This document shows, in pieces, positions 1 to 11,474 of a stretch of 64,000 nucleotides of DNA. Source of the stretch: Amyloporia xantha (lineage: Eukaryota > Basidiomycota > Agaricomycetes > Polyporales > Adustoporiaceae); NCBI GenBank assembly GCA_036971615.1, contig JAYKKR010000038.1:242579-306578 (forward strand), in the 5' to 3' direction. The notes under the pieces were generated by a model. It saw only the letters and a program-made list of their open reading frames with translations. It was not told the DNA's origin and did not search any database. The first letter of the stretch is position 1. Every line of letters begins with the position of its first letter. A program made the translations under genes and the position numbers.

Positions 1-656
1 CCAGTGGGTGCAAAACGATAGGTATTTGCTTTGCATACATTCCTGTTGGTGGCAATACGAGCTCCTTCAACTCCGCCTGCACCGTGCGAATAAAATGAGG
101 TCCTCAATTCTTAGATCGGGTTCAGAATCTCGCTTACACGAACTCTCGGATGAGCACAAAAAATAAAATGAGAAATAAAAAAAAGAATTGAGTACGGCTA
201 CTGATCCTGAAATTGCTGAGGCCATCGTCCACAACGATGATTCCATGCATCACGGGGAGACGTATTGCCGTAGGAAAGGACCCAGAGCCTAGTCCCTACG
301 CAAAGACTGAGCGCAAGGTAAGACCCTAGCAATGACGCACCGGTACCAGATTCAAAGTCACGCCGCAGAACCGCAAGGACTACCAACACTGTGGATCGAG
401 TCGCTTCGCCAGATTGTATAACACATCAACGCCCCATCGAATAGCATGCTCTGAAAGAGTTCGTGCATGATTTGATGGTGTATTACTTTGCCATCGCTCG
501 CCCTCATGGCTCAGGAAGAGTCATCCAGGGTTTGCGCAGATGACTCGGGTTGAATTTCTACGGTCGCTGACCACCGCTGACCATATGAAAGGCGACGACT
601 TGTCGAGTGGCGAAATCAGACCGGTAGCATGTGAGACGGAGAGGCACCTGTAGTTA
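1..656. other. Gene-free left edge
   Basis: No reading frame here shows a recognisable domain, and the open frames are short on both strands. Nothing else is supported. The stretch ends at the left target-site duplication of the SINE-like insertion. Confidence 0.5.
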
Positions 657-899
657 CGACTTGAATTATTTCTTTTTTTTTATTTTAAAAATTCTACGAA
701 TTTATACTCCATACTACTAAGTACATGTAGAGTGCCGGGTATAAATGATCTATGGGCTCCATGCCCTACTGTGGTCGCTTTCCAGATCGGTCTGCAACCT
801 GGGGCGGCGAAGCCGCCCTACCTTAACACCATACCATAACCGTCCCCGTAGGGTCGGTCCCCGGAGTGCACTCAGGGGGAAACCGACTTGAATTATTTC
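657..899 (-). mobile_element. SINE-like retroposon with 16-bp target-site duplications
   Basis: Two identical 16-bp copies of CGACTTGAATTATTTC lie at 657-672 and 884-899, with 211 bp between them. On the minus strand the insert ends in an A-rich tail (plus-strand T-run from about 673) directly against the duplication, as expected for target-primed retroposition. Still on the minus strand, the head has a TGGTGTTAAGG stretch resembling a pol III A box, then GGTTGCAGACC close to the B-box consensus. The size, tail and duplications fit a SINE; the pol III boxes are inferred from loose consensus. A short insertion at 49704-49740 has the same 3' end, which supports a real family. Confidence 0.75.
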
Positions 900-2943
900 G
901 AGGAGCGCTGAATCCGCGCGCTGATGGAAACGGCAAAGGAAGCTACTCTTGTTGTTAACGAAAAAGAAAGAAAGGCCATTACATATCACATTTTTCGGAG
1001 CTTTCGAGCTCTGGGAGAGGCCATCGATGAACAAGCTGGGGAGGAAAAGTCCTCACACTATGTGCATGCCGGCCCGCAAGCTGCCGCCAATGTCGGGTCA
1101 GGACTCATGAGGCGAATCGTCGTCACTTCTTTGATCTCGCTTGGTTTTTCTGCTCTCTTTTGCCCATGCATCCTCCAGACTGGGGAGGTTCTAGTGGCCC
1201 GGCAATAAATACTACTCATCAAGACCTCACTCCTGGAATGGTGGACGCGCTCACCCTCGATACACCAGCAGCCAACGCATAGATAATTTTACACTGCGAT
1301 AAGTCACTCGCTGTGAGGCGGATAGCTATCAGAATTTAGCGAGGGCAATAAGACAGGACGGTACGCTTACCACCTACATTCTGTCAACCGGTCCTCGTTT
1401 AGAGACGCAATTGCTATACCTCCCACTCTGCCACCCTGTATGACGGCCGCCTTTCAGTGATTTCAACATTCGTTTCGGCCGCTCGTCGTTGAAGGTACAC
1501 TGGTTGCTTTCCCTTCCCCTAAACAAAGAAGTGTGGCCTGAACCCTATAGTCCGGCCCGCCCATCATCTACCGCCGCCTAGTGCCACCGTCTATATCCAC
1601 CTAACCCTCAGGACCACGGAGACTATTTGCAGAAGGGGTGGCTCCGTTGACCGTCACTATAGACCCAAAGAGGTCTTGAGACCTCCCTCATCAAGGGAAA
1701 GTCAGTGGTATACTTCCCAGACATGGTGCGACGGGTCCGGCACAGAATTGCGCCGCTCACTGATCAGTAGACAATCTCCGGTGTTGACCAGGTCTCCGCT
1801 TCCGGCGATACATCGATGCCCTGCTGTCTAGCAGATTGACCCAGCCGACCAACAGGTGTGTCTCGCCAGGAATCTTATAGGTTTCGACAACGTAGTGAAT
1901 AATTTACTCGTCCTTTGCGTACATCAGCAAAATCAAACATTTGTATTGTTTACCTTTTTCTCCTTATTTGGACTTGATGTCTTGTGTAAGGAAAATAAGA
2001 CAATCTATAATGCGAGCGTGTCTTGCCCCAATGCGATCGACACTCTTTCTGAGTCCTTTGATGCCTTAGTTTCCTTTTCTGGTAACATAAGACGCAACAA
2101 GACAAAAAAGGAAAATAATAAAACATGTTGATTTTGCTGATGTAGCCTGAGGAAGCAAAAGGTCAGTAGTATTTGAGGCGTTCCAGACTCTGATTGCATT
2201 GAATCGTACCCAACCCGCTCTTTCCAGAAAGTATACCCCAGACATAGGCTCGCGGTTCAATGCTCCAAACGAGCATAACGAGGTTGCTCTCAATTTACCA
2301 GACTACTCTGTGTTAGACGGAGTAGCTCGATCGAACGGTCCGAGGGATGCAGGTCGAAGCGTCAGGACTAAACTATGGCCCTATGTCGTTGAGCGATGCT
2401 CAATCCTGCTACCAGTTCGGTGCGACAGGCTCTCAGACGTGCCCCACAACGTCATACGCACTAAGACGACCATGAGTTTACAGCTGAAGTCCGGCGCGTT
2501 GTGGTTGTCTCCAGGACTTGAGTCATCCTGCTACATTGAAGAAAGAGAATTTTTGTAAGTGCATGGGCAATATAGAACGACAAACTTGACTGAACCACTC
2601 ATAGCAAAGACTCAAACAGGCTCGAATCAGACTGGGGTCAAGCAAGCTGATGCAGAGTCAGAGTGCGTGACAAGAATGAATCCAGAGTCACCTTTTCCGA
2701 GGCCTAGGTAGAGCCCAGTGCGGCCGCCAAGCTGTATGGGCAATCGCTTCACCTGATGGTCGTTGTCTGTGGCCAGCGCCGGCGAACGGGACTTTGGCTC
2801 AAGGATCATCCTCGCCTTCACTGTTCGCTGTCTTGTCGATCTCATCGGGCCCGGCGAAATCGTCTTCTCAAATTGTCCATGCGAATGTTCTCATCACCGC
2901 GAGCTCTATCATCTCAGCGACTGATGGGGAGGAGCGACGAGTT
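900..2943. other. Intergenic, no supported gene
   Basis: About 2 kb with only short, unconserved open frames; the longest, at 2199-2558 on the plus strand, has 119 codons and no recognisable motif. The sequence lacks the ordered exons and splice signals of the genes further right. I see nothing else to annotate. Confidence 0.5.
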
Positions 2944-2981
2944 TAGTGTTAATGGGATTGCACGATTCGGGGTCTCTGCGA

Positions 2982-3106
2982 CTTCGTTAGTGGGATAAGC
3001 ACTCGTTAGTGGGATTAAAGACCTCGTTAGTGGGATTAAAGGCCTCGTTAGTGGGATTAAAGACCTCGTTAGTGGGATTAAAGACCTCGTTAGTGGGATT
3101 GAGGGT
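2982..3106 (+). repeat. 21-bp tandem repeat, about six units
   Basis: Units contain TCGTTAGTGGGATTAAAGAC and repeat every 21 bp, with unit starts near 2982, 3002, 3023, 3044, 3065 and 3086. The first and last units are imperfect. The minus strand is open through the array and would encode repeated Ile-Pro-Leu-Thr-Arg, but this is best read as the left subterminal repeat of the enclosing TIR element. Confidence 0.9.
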
Positions 3107-3416
3107 GTCCCGCCCACTGACCCCCCAGCCGTCGCGGGCAGATAAGATAATTTAAGTTTATCAACAAATTCCACATTTGACCTCTCGATTTCGAGTATAA
3201 AAATTCAAGGCAAGCCAATTTGAAGTTAAAGGTCGACTTGGCTAGGTTTTTGCTATTAGTTGAAATGCAGTTCATGGACTCATTGCTTGTACCCTAGTGA
3301 TTGAAGCAGCCGGTTACAGTACTGCACATAGATGAATTTTGGGATTATTTGTCCACATACTCCTTATTTAGCAAGTCTCCGCCCGCTGACTGCCGGGGAG
3401 GACCGCGCCCGGCGTG

Positions 3417-3472
3417 CCATCCCACTATCAATCTTGAGACCCATCCCACTATCGGACCGCCATCCCACTATC
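3417..3472 (-). repeat. Right subterminal repeat cluster of the TIR element
   Basis: CCATCCCACTATC occurs three times at irregular spacing (starts about 3417, 3441 and 3460). It is the inverted form of the AGTGGGAT word in the left array. Confidence 0.8.
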
Positions 3473-3503
3473 CTGTAATACTTCTACTATCCCATTAACA
3501 CTA

Positions 3504-4442
3504 TACTAGTATATACTCACTGATGGGGGGTCTCTAAATATTCGGAGTACTTCGCCGGCCATGGAACTCGAGAACGACACTGAAACTGTTCAATGATATC
3601 TAATTCAATTTCCCCTCTTCAAACTCGCTGTCGGGTGTACTGTTGATTACAGTATGTCCTCTAGGGTTTACTATTTCATGTCGTCCTACGCCTGACCCCT
3701 TTGCAAATCTGCGCAACCCTTTAGACGTAGGTATGCTCTCTGGAGTCCTGAGCGTGGTTCCCGGGGTCCTGTGTTAACTATGTGTTCAGTGTTCACTGTC
3801 ATGCTTGTTGATGATGAACAGCTCCCAGGACAATTGGAGTGGCAGCCTTCGACATAATCGCCTCACGGGGGCAACCTCAAAAATGTACATAATGTATAGA
3901 TTCAAAGGCCTTGCCGCAATATATTCGAGTGACACCGCTACTCTGTAGGCAACATTCATACAGTAGTACTGGGCCTCCGCTCGCATTGTAAGCTCCTTGC
4001 CTCGCAGAAATATGAACGGAATGAAACGTTAGAAAGTGGGCGGTGGAGGAAAGACTGGGATGGAGTGGAAAACGAATGAAGAGGACTTCGGCGGAGGCGA
4101 GCTCTCTGTCAATGCAGAGCGTAACATAAGGGGGGGGGGAGATAGCGCGATAGAAAGAGGTAATCTGTAGTTGTTCCGAGTAACTCAAACCTAGCAGTTT
4201 AGACAATCAGATAGTGCAGTGATGGTACTGGTCGCTACAAGGCCTAAATGTCATCACTCGACCTGGAGGATGTTTGACAAATGTAGAAGATGAGACGGAG
4301 CCAGCACGTCAATAAAACTCGTAACACTCTGGCACATTGCCTGATAGTAGGTCAATCCGTATGAACTTTAGTCCCTTCAATATTCTGAATGTATTCGGTC
4401 TTAGTTCAACTTACGGTAAACAAGGCTTGGGTTCTGTGGAAC
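3504..4442. other. Intergenic between two DNA elements
   Basis: No gene is supported. The longest frame, 3877-4206 on the minus strand (109 codons), has no recognisable motif. Confidence 0.5.
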
Positions 4443-4668
4443 TATGGTGCGCGTCACTTAGCCACCACTACTTTTGTACAGTGTAAATAGCGCTCACAGG
4501 AAACAAGTTTTAGGAAACCTACTTTGATAGAAATGGTTGTTTTCAGCATAGGAAACGATCTGTTAGACGGATTGTCTCGATTCTCAAAATTGAAGGAGTT
4601 ATTTATTTTTACGAGCCTAAATTTGGCCGCTGTACAAAAGTAGTGGTGACTAAGTGACGCGCACCATA
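4443..4668. mobile_element. MITE with 38-40 bp terminal inverted repeats, probable TA target site
   Basis: The sequence at 4442-4481 is the reverse complement of 4630-4669, with one mismatch in 40. If the flanking TA dinucleotides (4443-4444 and 4667-4668) are the target-site duplication, the element is 222 bp, begins TGGTGCGCG and ends CGCGCACCA. Short length, long TIRs, TA duplication and no coding capacity fit a Tc1/mariner-type MITE. The superfamily call rests only on the TA flanks. Confidence 0.8.
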
Positions 4669-5107
4669 GATAGATCTGAGAATGTGTGTGGATCTGCACC
4701 AGACTCTACCGGACTGGAGCGATCCGGACTGGGGCGCATAGTGATCTTACCTGAACTAGTTTGATAGTTTGATTTAGAGTGGCTAATCTCTAATTAATAT
4801 TCCTCCAAGAGTCTTCCTCTCAGAGTCTCCTAAACTAGCGAGACAAGTAAGTCGGTATAGAACTCGATAGCTATTTGGAAGACGAATCAACTTCTGATCT
4901 GGTTTTTGCAGGCAGTTCTCAAAGGAAGTGCGTACGACCTTGGCTTCCAGTCCACAGATTTTGACAGTTAACAACTGCTATACTTACCGGCAACCGTCGA
5001 AGTTGTTCGGGCGTCGATCCTACTCATGATCTCTGTGCTTTTTTAACAATCTCGAAGAGTGCGGGTTCAGTTTCAGAGTCTTTCTGACTCAAAAAGGACA
5101 GCTTGTC
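4669..5107. other. Upstream region of the Rtc1 gene
   Basis: No gene is seen between the MITE and the first ATG of the next gene. It presumably holds the Rtc1 promoter; no specific element was recognised. Confidence 0.4.
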
Positions 5108-8100
5108 ATGCCTCTCCCAACTCCAACTGTGTCACACCGCCCGCTCGTGCAACAACTCGGCTCCAGCCCCCTGTTTACTGTTCCTGTCGACGCTTACTCG
5201 GACTCCCGCACACATGGGCCAAAAGGGCCTACTCGCCATGTCCGTCTCCCCCGGGCGACTTCTAGCGGAGGTGGGGCAATCGCGAAGAGCGAAGACGGGT
5301 CCAGATGTGTTGTTGCCGGGAGAGAGTGTACGTGTCACTCTCATTTTCAACATCCTCTTCTTATGACATGAATTACTCGTACATTTGATCGCCCCGTACT
5401 TGAACAGCACTGCGGATACTGCGTGTTACGGAGCCCTCTATGGGGAATCTCTCCAGCTCCACTGACCATAGGTCCGTGACGGGAAATGGCGGATGCAGAA
5501 TCGAAGCATCCCGCAACTTCTGGGATGGCAGCGGTCTGCACATCGAAAGTGCCAGTACGGACGTAGTTTGGGGCCACAGCAGTGCGTTCGATCACTCCTT
5601 ACCTTGTTGTGTATATAGTTATAGCATCTCAAAAGCATTCAGTAATAAGATCTTGACAAGTGCACGTAATGGTGAGCTCATAATGTGGGATTTAAACAAG
5701 AGTGGCTCTTCAAAGTACGGTAAGCGTTAGGTTCATTTTTCGATCTTTTCTTCGCGTAGCATTATCCTCTGCGCGCATTTTGTAGTCGCCTTCCTCAGTC
5801 AGAAATGGTCTAATATTAGTATGTTTGTTGACAGAAACGAGATCTCGAGACCACTCTCGTTCCATCCACGCACTTTGCTACTCGCCTATCCTGACCTATT
5901 ATTGTCTCACTGGCTCTGCTGACGGCGATCTTCGAGTATGGGTAAATATCTTTTCAGGCAGCTTTATCTCCATACAAACGATCGTTGGGCTGATGAATCA
6001 CTACTACTAGGACTTGCGAGATCTTTCCAAGTCGATAATGTGGATCCGACACCCAGCTGCGGTGAGAGCTGTTGTCTTCTCGCCAGTACCCTGGCAACCT
6101 CTACAGGCCGTTACAGCCTTAGACAACGGCAGCATTTATAGGTGAGACCTAGACATTTATACACCTACTCTCAGAGATTCAATATATGCGAGCTAGATGG
6201 GACCTAAAGGTAGGTCAGCGTGGTCAGATGGACCGAATACCAGCAGCCCATTCCGGCCCGATCCTTGCACTTGACTGGTCTTCAACAGCGTCATCGTCAG
6301 CACCCCCACGCCAAAACATCCAGAACAGCTGGTACGGAAGCTCCAGTTCTGCACTCGGGCTACTGGACGATATCATGCCTGGTTCAGGACCAATACCGGC
6401 AGGTGCAAGCGCCGGGGACTCAGAGGGCACAGGCGCCGGATGGCTTGTGAGCGGAGGTCTAGATCGATGTGTCAAGGTTCGTCTCGCCCTCTTTCTTACT
6501 TCGGTTTCTGGCACCCATTCAAATGCTGTACAGGTATGGGACCTCACCCCTCCTCCAGAGAAGTCACATATATCGCAGCAGCCCACGTATACTCTACGAA
6601 CATCTTACCCAGTCCGTCGTGTGCTCTGGCGGCCAGGATATGAGTGCGAGCTGGCGGTGGTATCACATACAGACTCCGGTTCGGGCACAAGCGCAGAACT
6701 CCATAATCCTGGCTCGAGCGCCATGCCTACTTCTGGAGTAGGTGTTGGTGCAGGCTTGCTCAGCGCGATGTCCAGTCCGCGCATGGCAACCGCGACGCTG
6801 AGTTTTGGGGATAGCATCGCACCCGCAGATGAGAGGACTCACTCTGCGCCAAGGAATGGTGCAAACGACCCTATTGAGATATGGGACGTACGGAGAGGGT
6901 TCGTCGCAAAGTGGGCCGTGAACGACTCGGCAGTGGAAGGCGGGGTAACTGGTACGGTGCTCTGTCGCCTGTGTATGCTCACTAGATTAAGAGTGGATTT
7001 TTACCTAGATATTGCATTTTCGGATTCTCATGCATTATGGGCCCAGCATTCATCTGGGACATTCTCACAGCTGGATCTCCGTCACTCCAGCAAGCCCCTC
7101 GATGCTATTTCCCGTGTAACAGTCACATGGGATGCAGCGGGGTCTCTCGCATTTGTCTCCGATCGGCCGAGGCGATGGGAAGTACCGTATGATGATATGT
7201 ATGGAATCTCACATGTCACATTTGCAATTCTCAACTGACGCGAGGCATTTGACATCTGATATAGTGACCCTGAGAAGGCTCAGAGCATGCAAGGATGGCA
7301 GGGCAGCTCTAAGACCTTGGGAGAGACCATTTATACGCCTATGTCGCAGACTATGGGTACTGTTAACTACGAGGAGGACGATGACCTGGAAGACTTTGTC
7401 AAATTAGCTCAAGGTTATATATACGAGGGTGCCGATAAGAAAATCATCTGTGCTCATAATGCCAAGGTAGTTTCCTCGTTATTCTCCCTTCGCAACCCTG
7501 TTAACGATATATCCTAGGTATCTATGGAGACGGGCAAAGTTGAAGCTGCGCAGACATGGTTGCTACTTGATAGCCTGCTGACCGATCTCGTGCTAAATCC
7601 TCCACCAAGTCCTCCGCCCCCTTCCCTTCACCAAATCAATCCAGGTTTCCCTCATTCGATATCAGCGCCTGCTGCCCTTCCTACCTTGCACACTCTTCCG
7701 ACGACCACACCTTATCCACCGCGTTCCATGTCCTCAAGCTACGACATCCTCACTAAAGGAAAAGACAAGAGTCCTGGCCCCTCTAAAATCAGCAATGACA
7801 CTCTTGGATCGTCAAGTCATCACTCACCTCAGAGGATTACTCCGACGTCCTCTGCCACTTCCTCACCTCATAAGTCATCCAACTCGCTTCCTTATGTTCC
7901 TTATGTTTCTACAATGGCTGCCATCGATCAGGAAGTGATCCCGGTCCACTCTCCGCCCGTACGACTAAGGCCGTCATCTTCGCGACGGCCTTCGTTCGCA
8001 ACTCCGAGTATATACAGTATGCATAGCGACTCCCCCACCGATAGTGTCAGAAGTACTACGAGTCCCAGGCACTATGGAGACGGCGCTCTAGACGACTCGG

Positions 8101-9747
8101 ACTCGTCCGAGGAAGAAGACGAGCTCGGGGGAGCCCACAAGAGCGACAGCGATGACGAAGTGTCGTCCAGACATACATCAGCATCTCCTTATCCTTACTC
8201 ACGCCGGAATAGTACTCATCCGAGTCCACTATCCCAGGTAGTAAAGCAGCAAACGTGGACGGAGGACGAAAGGGAGGACGAGGATTCCCCGTCTCCTGCT
8301 TCTACCAGCGAATCCGACTCCAGTGATACCTCACCGAAGCGGAAATCATCCCGGAATGCGAGACTAAGCTCAGCCCGCAGTCGGACTCGCAGCCGCAGCT
8401 CTACGGTAGCTTCGTTAACAGTGTCTTCACATCGGACATTAGTCAGGCAGACATCCAACAGCAGTATTCGGACCGTCACTGCAGTGAATGCACCTACGAC
8501 GGAAGACACTGACGCAGGTCATCAAAGACATGATACTGTACGTGAGCGTGATCGACCAGGATCTAGTAAGACATCTCCGTATCATCGTCGTGTCGGCTCG
8601 GAGGCCGTGTCCAGTGAATACTTGGCGGATCAGGACAGATATCCTAGAGGGAACGCTGCACCATCATTGCGTAGCGCCAAGACCGATGTAGAGCATCTAA
8701 AGACTATTCGAGAGGCCGAATTCCGATATCGAGAGCTTGGTTGGAAAGCACTTAGGGAGATTTTTGACTCTTTTGCGGAGTCGGTGAGTTCTATCCATTA
8801 GATGCTTCACCTATTGTCAGTTTTTCTCATAGGATTTCTCAGGGCGATGTCCAATTATGCGCATTTCTTTGCCTCGTAGCTCCGAAGGAGCTGAAAGTGA
8901 AGAAGTCGCAGAGATTGCACTTTCTCGAAAGCTATATAGGTCGGTCCTTCTCACAACGTTATTGAATATCGTAACTTCTATTCAACGTATGCAGATATTC
9001 TGAGTCGATTACGTCTGCATACCTCCGCCGCCTATATGCGTAAGTTTTCTGAAGAAGAGGATATTCGTGCCACTACTGCCGTAAGCGCATCTGCCTCAGA
9101 GCGCTATATAGTGCGCTCAGCGATTTTTTAGTTGCAGACCACTATTTATACATCTTGCAGCCGCTGTCGCAAACCTATCGTAAAACCTGCGATTGGTATG
9201 TCGCAATCCGGGAAGCCATCAGGGAGCTATGCATACTGTCTTGCGTGCAAGAAATCAGTTACCACATGCTCGATCTGGTCTGTCGTCATTCTCACCGCTG
9301 ATGTACACACAATCGAATCTGACTCAACCACGCAGCCACTTACCCGTCCGGGCTCTGCTGTTCAAATGTGCTGTTTGCTTGCACGGGGGTCATCAAGAAT
9401 GCTATCGCAATTATTACATGCGTCGGCCAATGGTGGGGCTGGCATTGCCACCACCTCAAGAACCCCGCCACCCGCACCGGAGCTCGGCGTCAACACCAGA
9501 TCCAGGCATCGTACCGCGGGCAAGAGGACGTCCTACTTCAAGGAGCGGATCCACCACGGGTGTGGATAGTGATGGTGGCTCAGACGACAGTATGGGCATG
9601 CACAACGGCGATAGCACCGCTAGTGGCGGAGATCTTACCGATACTGAGGCCCTTGCTTCTATGAGAAGGGCGCTCCATGGTCATCCGTGTGCGGCAGGAT
9701 GTGGGCATTTTTGTTGGGCTGTGAATAAACCATCGTCGAGTAGTTAG
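5108..9747 (+). CDS. RTC1: Rtc1/Sea2 (WDR24) subunit of the SEA/GATOR2 complex
   Basis: WD40-repeat protein of the SEACAT/GATOR2 complex, which acts at the vacuole or lysosome to promote amino-acid signalling to TORC1. From ATG 5108, spliced exons give a beta-propeller with blades such as ILTSARNGELIMWDLNK, CLTGSADGDLRVWD and GWLVSGGLDRCVKVWD. A long Ser/Pro-rich low-complexity insert (about 7600-8650) follows. Then comes a helical segment (GDVQLCAFLCLV, then SYTDILSRLRLHTSAA) matching the WDR24 alpha region. A C-terminal RING-like zinc finger ends the protein: CSRCRKPI, then CLACKKSVTTCSICH (spliced), CAVCLHGGHQECY and CAAGCGHFCW. That domain order is diagnostic of WDR24/Rtc1. A first intron begins within GTACGTGTC near 5330, giving GRES|ALRIL. 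Stop TAG ends at 9747. Some middle exon borders are unresolved. Confidence 0.9.
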
Positions 9748-10183
9748 TTTACGTATTCGCTATATCATATCGTCTGCCGTAGTTAGAGCAGTAGCCTGCC
9801 ATTTGGCTGAGAGCATAATCTTCTAGTATTAGGGTTGAGCCACTGCAGAATTCCATGATCCTCAATCACTAGGTGGATATGTTTCAATTTGAGAATTTAT
9901 TACGCAAGCGATGTAGGCAACATGATGGGCTCGCAGAAAATCGAAGGACGTGAAGACAGCGCACATCGAACAGGGCCACATTATTTGACAGGTTTATCAG
10001 AAAAAAACGAAGCCACCTCGACCGACGTAGGCTACATAGCTACAGTCGACCAACAAGTTTCAACATCCAGATGACCTGAGTAGTGAAAAACTTGATTAGA
10101 ATGCAAGGATACATTCTCCGTAGAGATCCGGTATGTTGGCCCTCGAGAACGATTTTCAGATAGATCAGGTTAGCCACGAGAGT
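9748..10183. other. Convergent intergenic region
   Basis: Lies between the 3' ends of RTC1 (plus) and the GH16 gene (minus). It presumably holds both 3' UTRs; no other feature is seen. Confidence 0.5.
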
Positions 10184-11226
10184 CTAGTAAGGACATTCCA
10201 CCGCGACGCTCTTGAAGGTAGCTGTCATTTTTGAAGGAGCAGTCGTCCAATCGATTGGTCCTTTTGCCCATTGTGCAGTACCTGCCGGAGAACTTGCGTC
10301 CCAGATACCGAGCTGGATACGGGTAGGATGCGACGGAAAGTGCAGCGCTCCATTCTTTTGCGTTTGATCTACAAAATTTTCACATCAGCATGGTTCCAAG
10401 TTGGCCCCCATACACACGCTTACCCTTCTTGAGAGTGCGTACGCTTGTGCCGTCAACACTCCAGATGATGCGCTCGTCGTTCCAGTCGACCGTGTATTGG
10501 TGAGATTGCTGAACCGTGCCTCCATTCGTGTAGTCTTCTATTTCGCCAAAGACACCCCAGAGTGGCTGCGAGTCCTTAGGGCTGGGAGCAAATACGTTCG
10601 TCTGCCAGTGCGACTTGTCTCCGCCAACCAGTTCGACGTCTATTTCATCTCCTTGATCTGCTACAAACGGCGAATTTTCATCATTGCGAATGGAACAGCT
10701 TAATTATCGTGACGGCACTCACCTATCAAAATCGCTGCAGTAACAGCACCCGGAACCGGAGGTCCAGACAGTGTGAATGTGACGATTCCGTATCTAATCC
10801 ACGACACGTAAGTAGCATCAGTTGGATCCACTGACAATGTCATCTTCGTGATACCGACAAAAGGGTAAATGTGGAATTGATCGTAGCTCCGTCGCCGACC
10901 TTGTCATTGATGCCATCCTTGGTTGTGATAGTCCCCTCTGGTTTCGTGAGGTAGAGTTCCAAACCATTACCAGAAGTGCTGTATGAACCCGTCGGGCTAA
11001 TTGCTATAAAATCCCTGCCGGAGCTTCCAGATACATCCTGCGATCCAAGATTACTCTGAAATGGTTGGCACTGCGAGCCGGAGCGGGCAGTTAGAGAGTT
11101 GCGCAGTGAATGGTGGTGTCTATATCCGTTTCCAAGTCCGTTCCGCCTAGCATCCGTCAATAGAGAGCACACAGAAATGAACGAGACCAGCGAGATCAGT
11201 AACACCAGACGAGATATTGAGTGCAT
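10184..11226 (-). CDS. GH16 family (CRH-like) cell-wall glucan/chitin transglycosylase-like protein
   Basis: Predicted secreted glycoside hydrolase family 16 enzyme acting on cell-wall beta-glucan or glucan-chitin linkages. From ATG 11226 a hydrophobic signal peptide (MHSISRLVLLISLVSF) opens the protein. Later exons read RYGIVTFTLSGPPVPGA and then DEIDVELVGGDKSHWQTNVF, the GH16 active-site signature E-x-D-x-E, in which the first Glu is the nucleophile and the second the acid/base. GVFGEIEDYTNGG, YTVDWNDERIIWSVDG and RIQLGIWDASSPAGTAQWA follow. The protein ends VAVECPY with TAG at 10184-10186. About 260-280 residues are expected. No GPI-anchor signal or CBM is visible after the catalytic domain, unlike yeast Crh1/Utr2, so the exact reaction is inferred. 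At least three introns are present. Confidence 0.85.
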
Positions 11227-11474
11227 GGCGGTAAAGAAATCGATAGAGCAAATTCGAGGGACTGTTTACAGGTCAATTGTCGGTGTATGAGGTCAAGTTT
11301 CAGCTGAACCATATTGAACCATTGAATCCGGGTCGCACGCGCGGTCATGTGAGGCGTCCCTGAAGGTCGTGCATTGGCGCGTGCCTCTCCCTTTATAACG
11401 TCCTCCCGGGGTGAATTTTGCTTCCTTTCTCTTGTTCTCCGTCCAACAAACAAGTATACTTCAACCGCTTAAAG
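11227..11474. promoter_or_regulatory. Divergent promoter region between GH16 and LRR genes
   Basis: A 248-bp spacer separates two divergently transcribed starts (11226 minus, 11475 plus). CCTTTATAACG near 11390 is the only TATA-like stretch noticed on the LRR-gene side. A bidirectional promoter is inferred from geometry alone. Confidence 0.4.

Larger units (their letters stand above)
2944..3503. mobile_element. 560-bp non-autonomous TIR element with subterminal repeats
   Basis: A perfect 15-bp terminal inverted repeat bounds the element: TAGTGTTAATGGGAT at 2944-2958 and its reverse complement at 3489-3503. Just inside the left end is an array of AGTGGGAT words (2982-3106). Just inside the right end the same word recurs in the opposite orientation, as ATCCCACT (3417-3472). 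Subterminal arrays mirrored at both ends are typical of cut-and-paste DNA transposons, where they bind transposase. No transposase frame is present, so it would be non-autonomous. No clear target-site duplication is visible, and the superfamily is unassigned. Confidence 0.7.

Noticed and set aside
750..1208. Two short overlapping frames around the SINE
   Set aside because: They straddle or lie in the retroposon; no motif and no splice context.
2914..3174. Minus-strand frame encoding repeated Ile-Pro-Leu-Thr-Arg
   Set aside because: It is a translation of the 21-bp subterminal array of a TIR element, not a gene.
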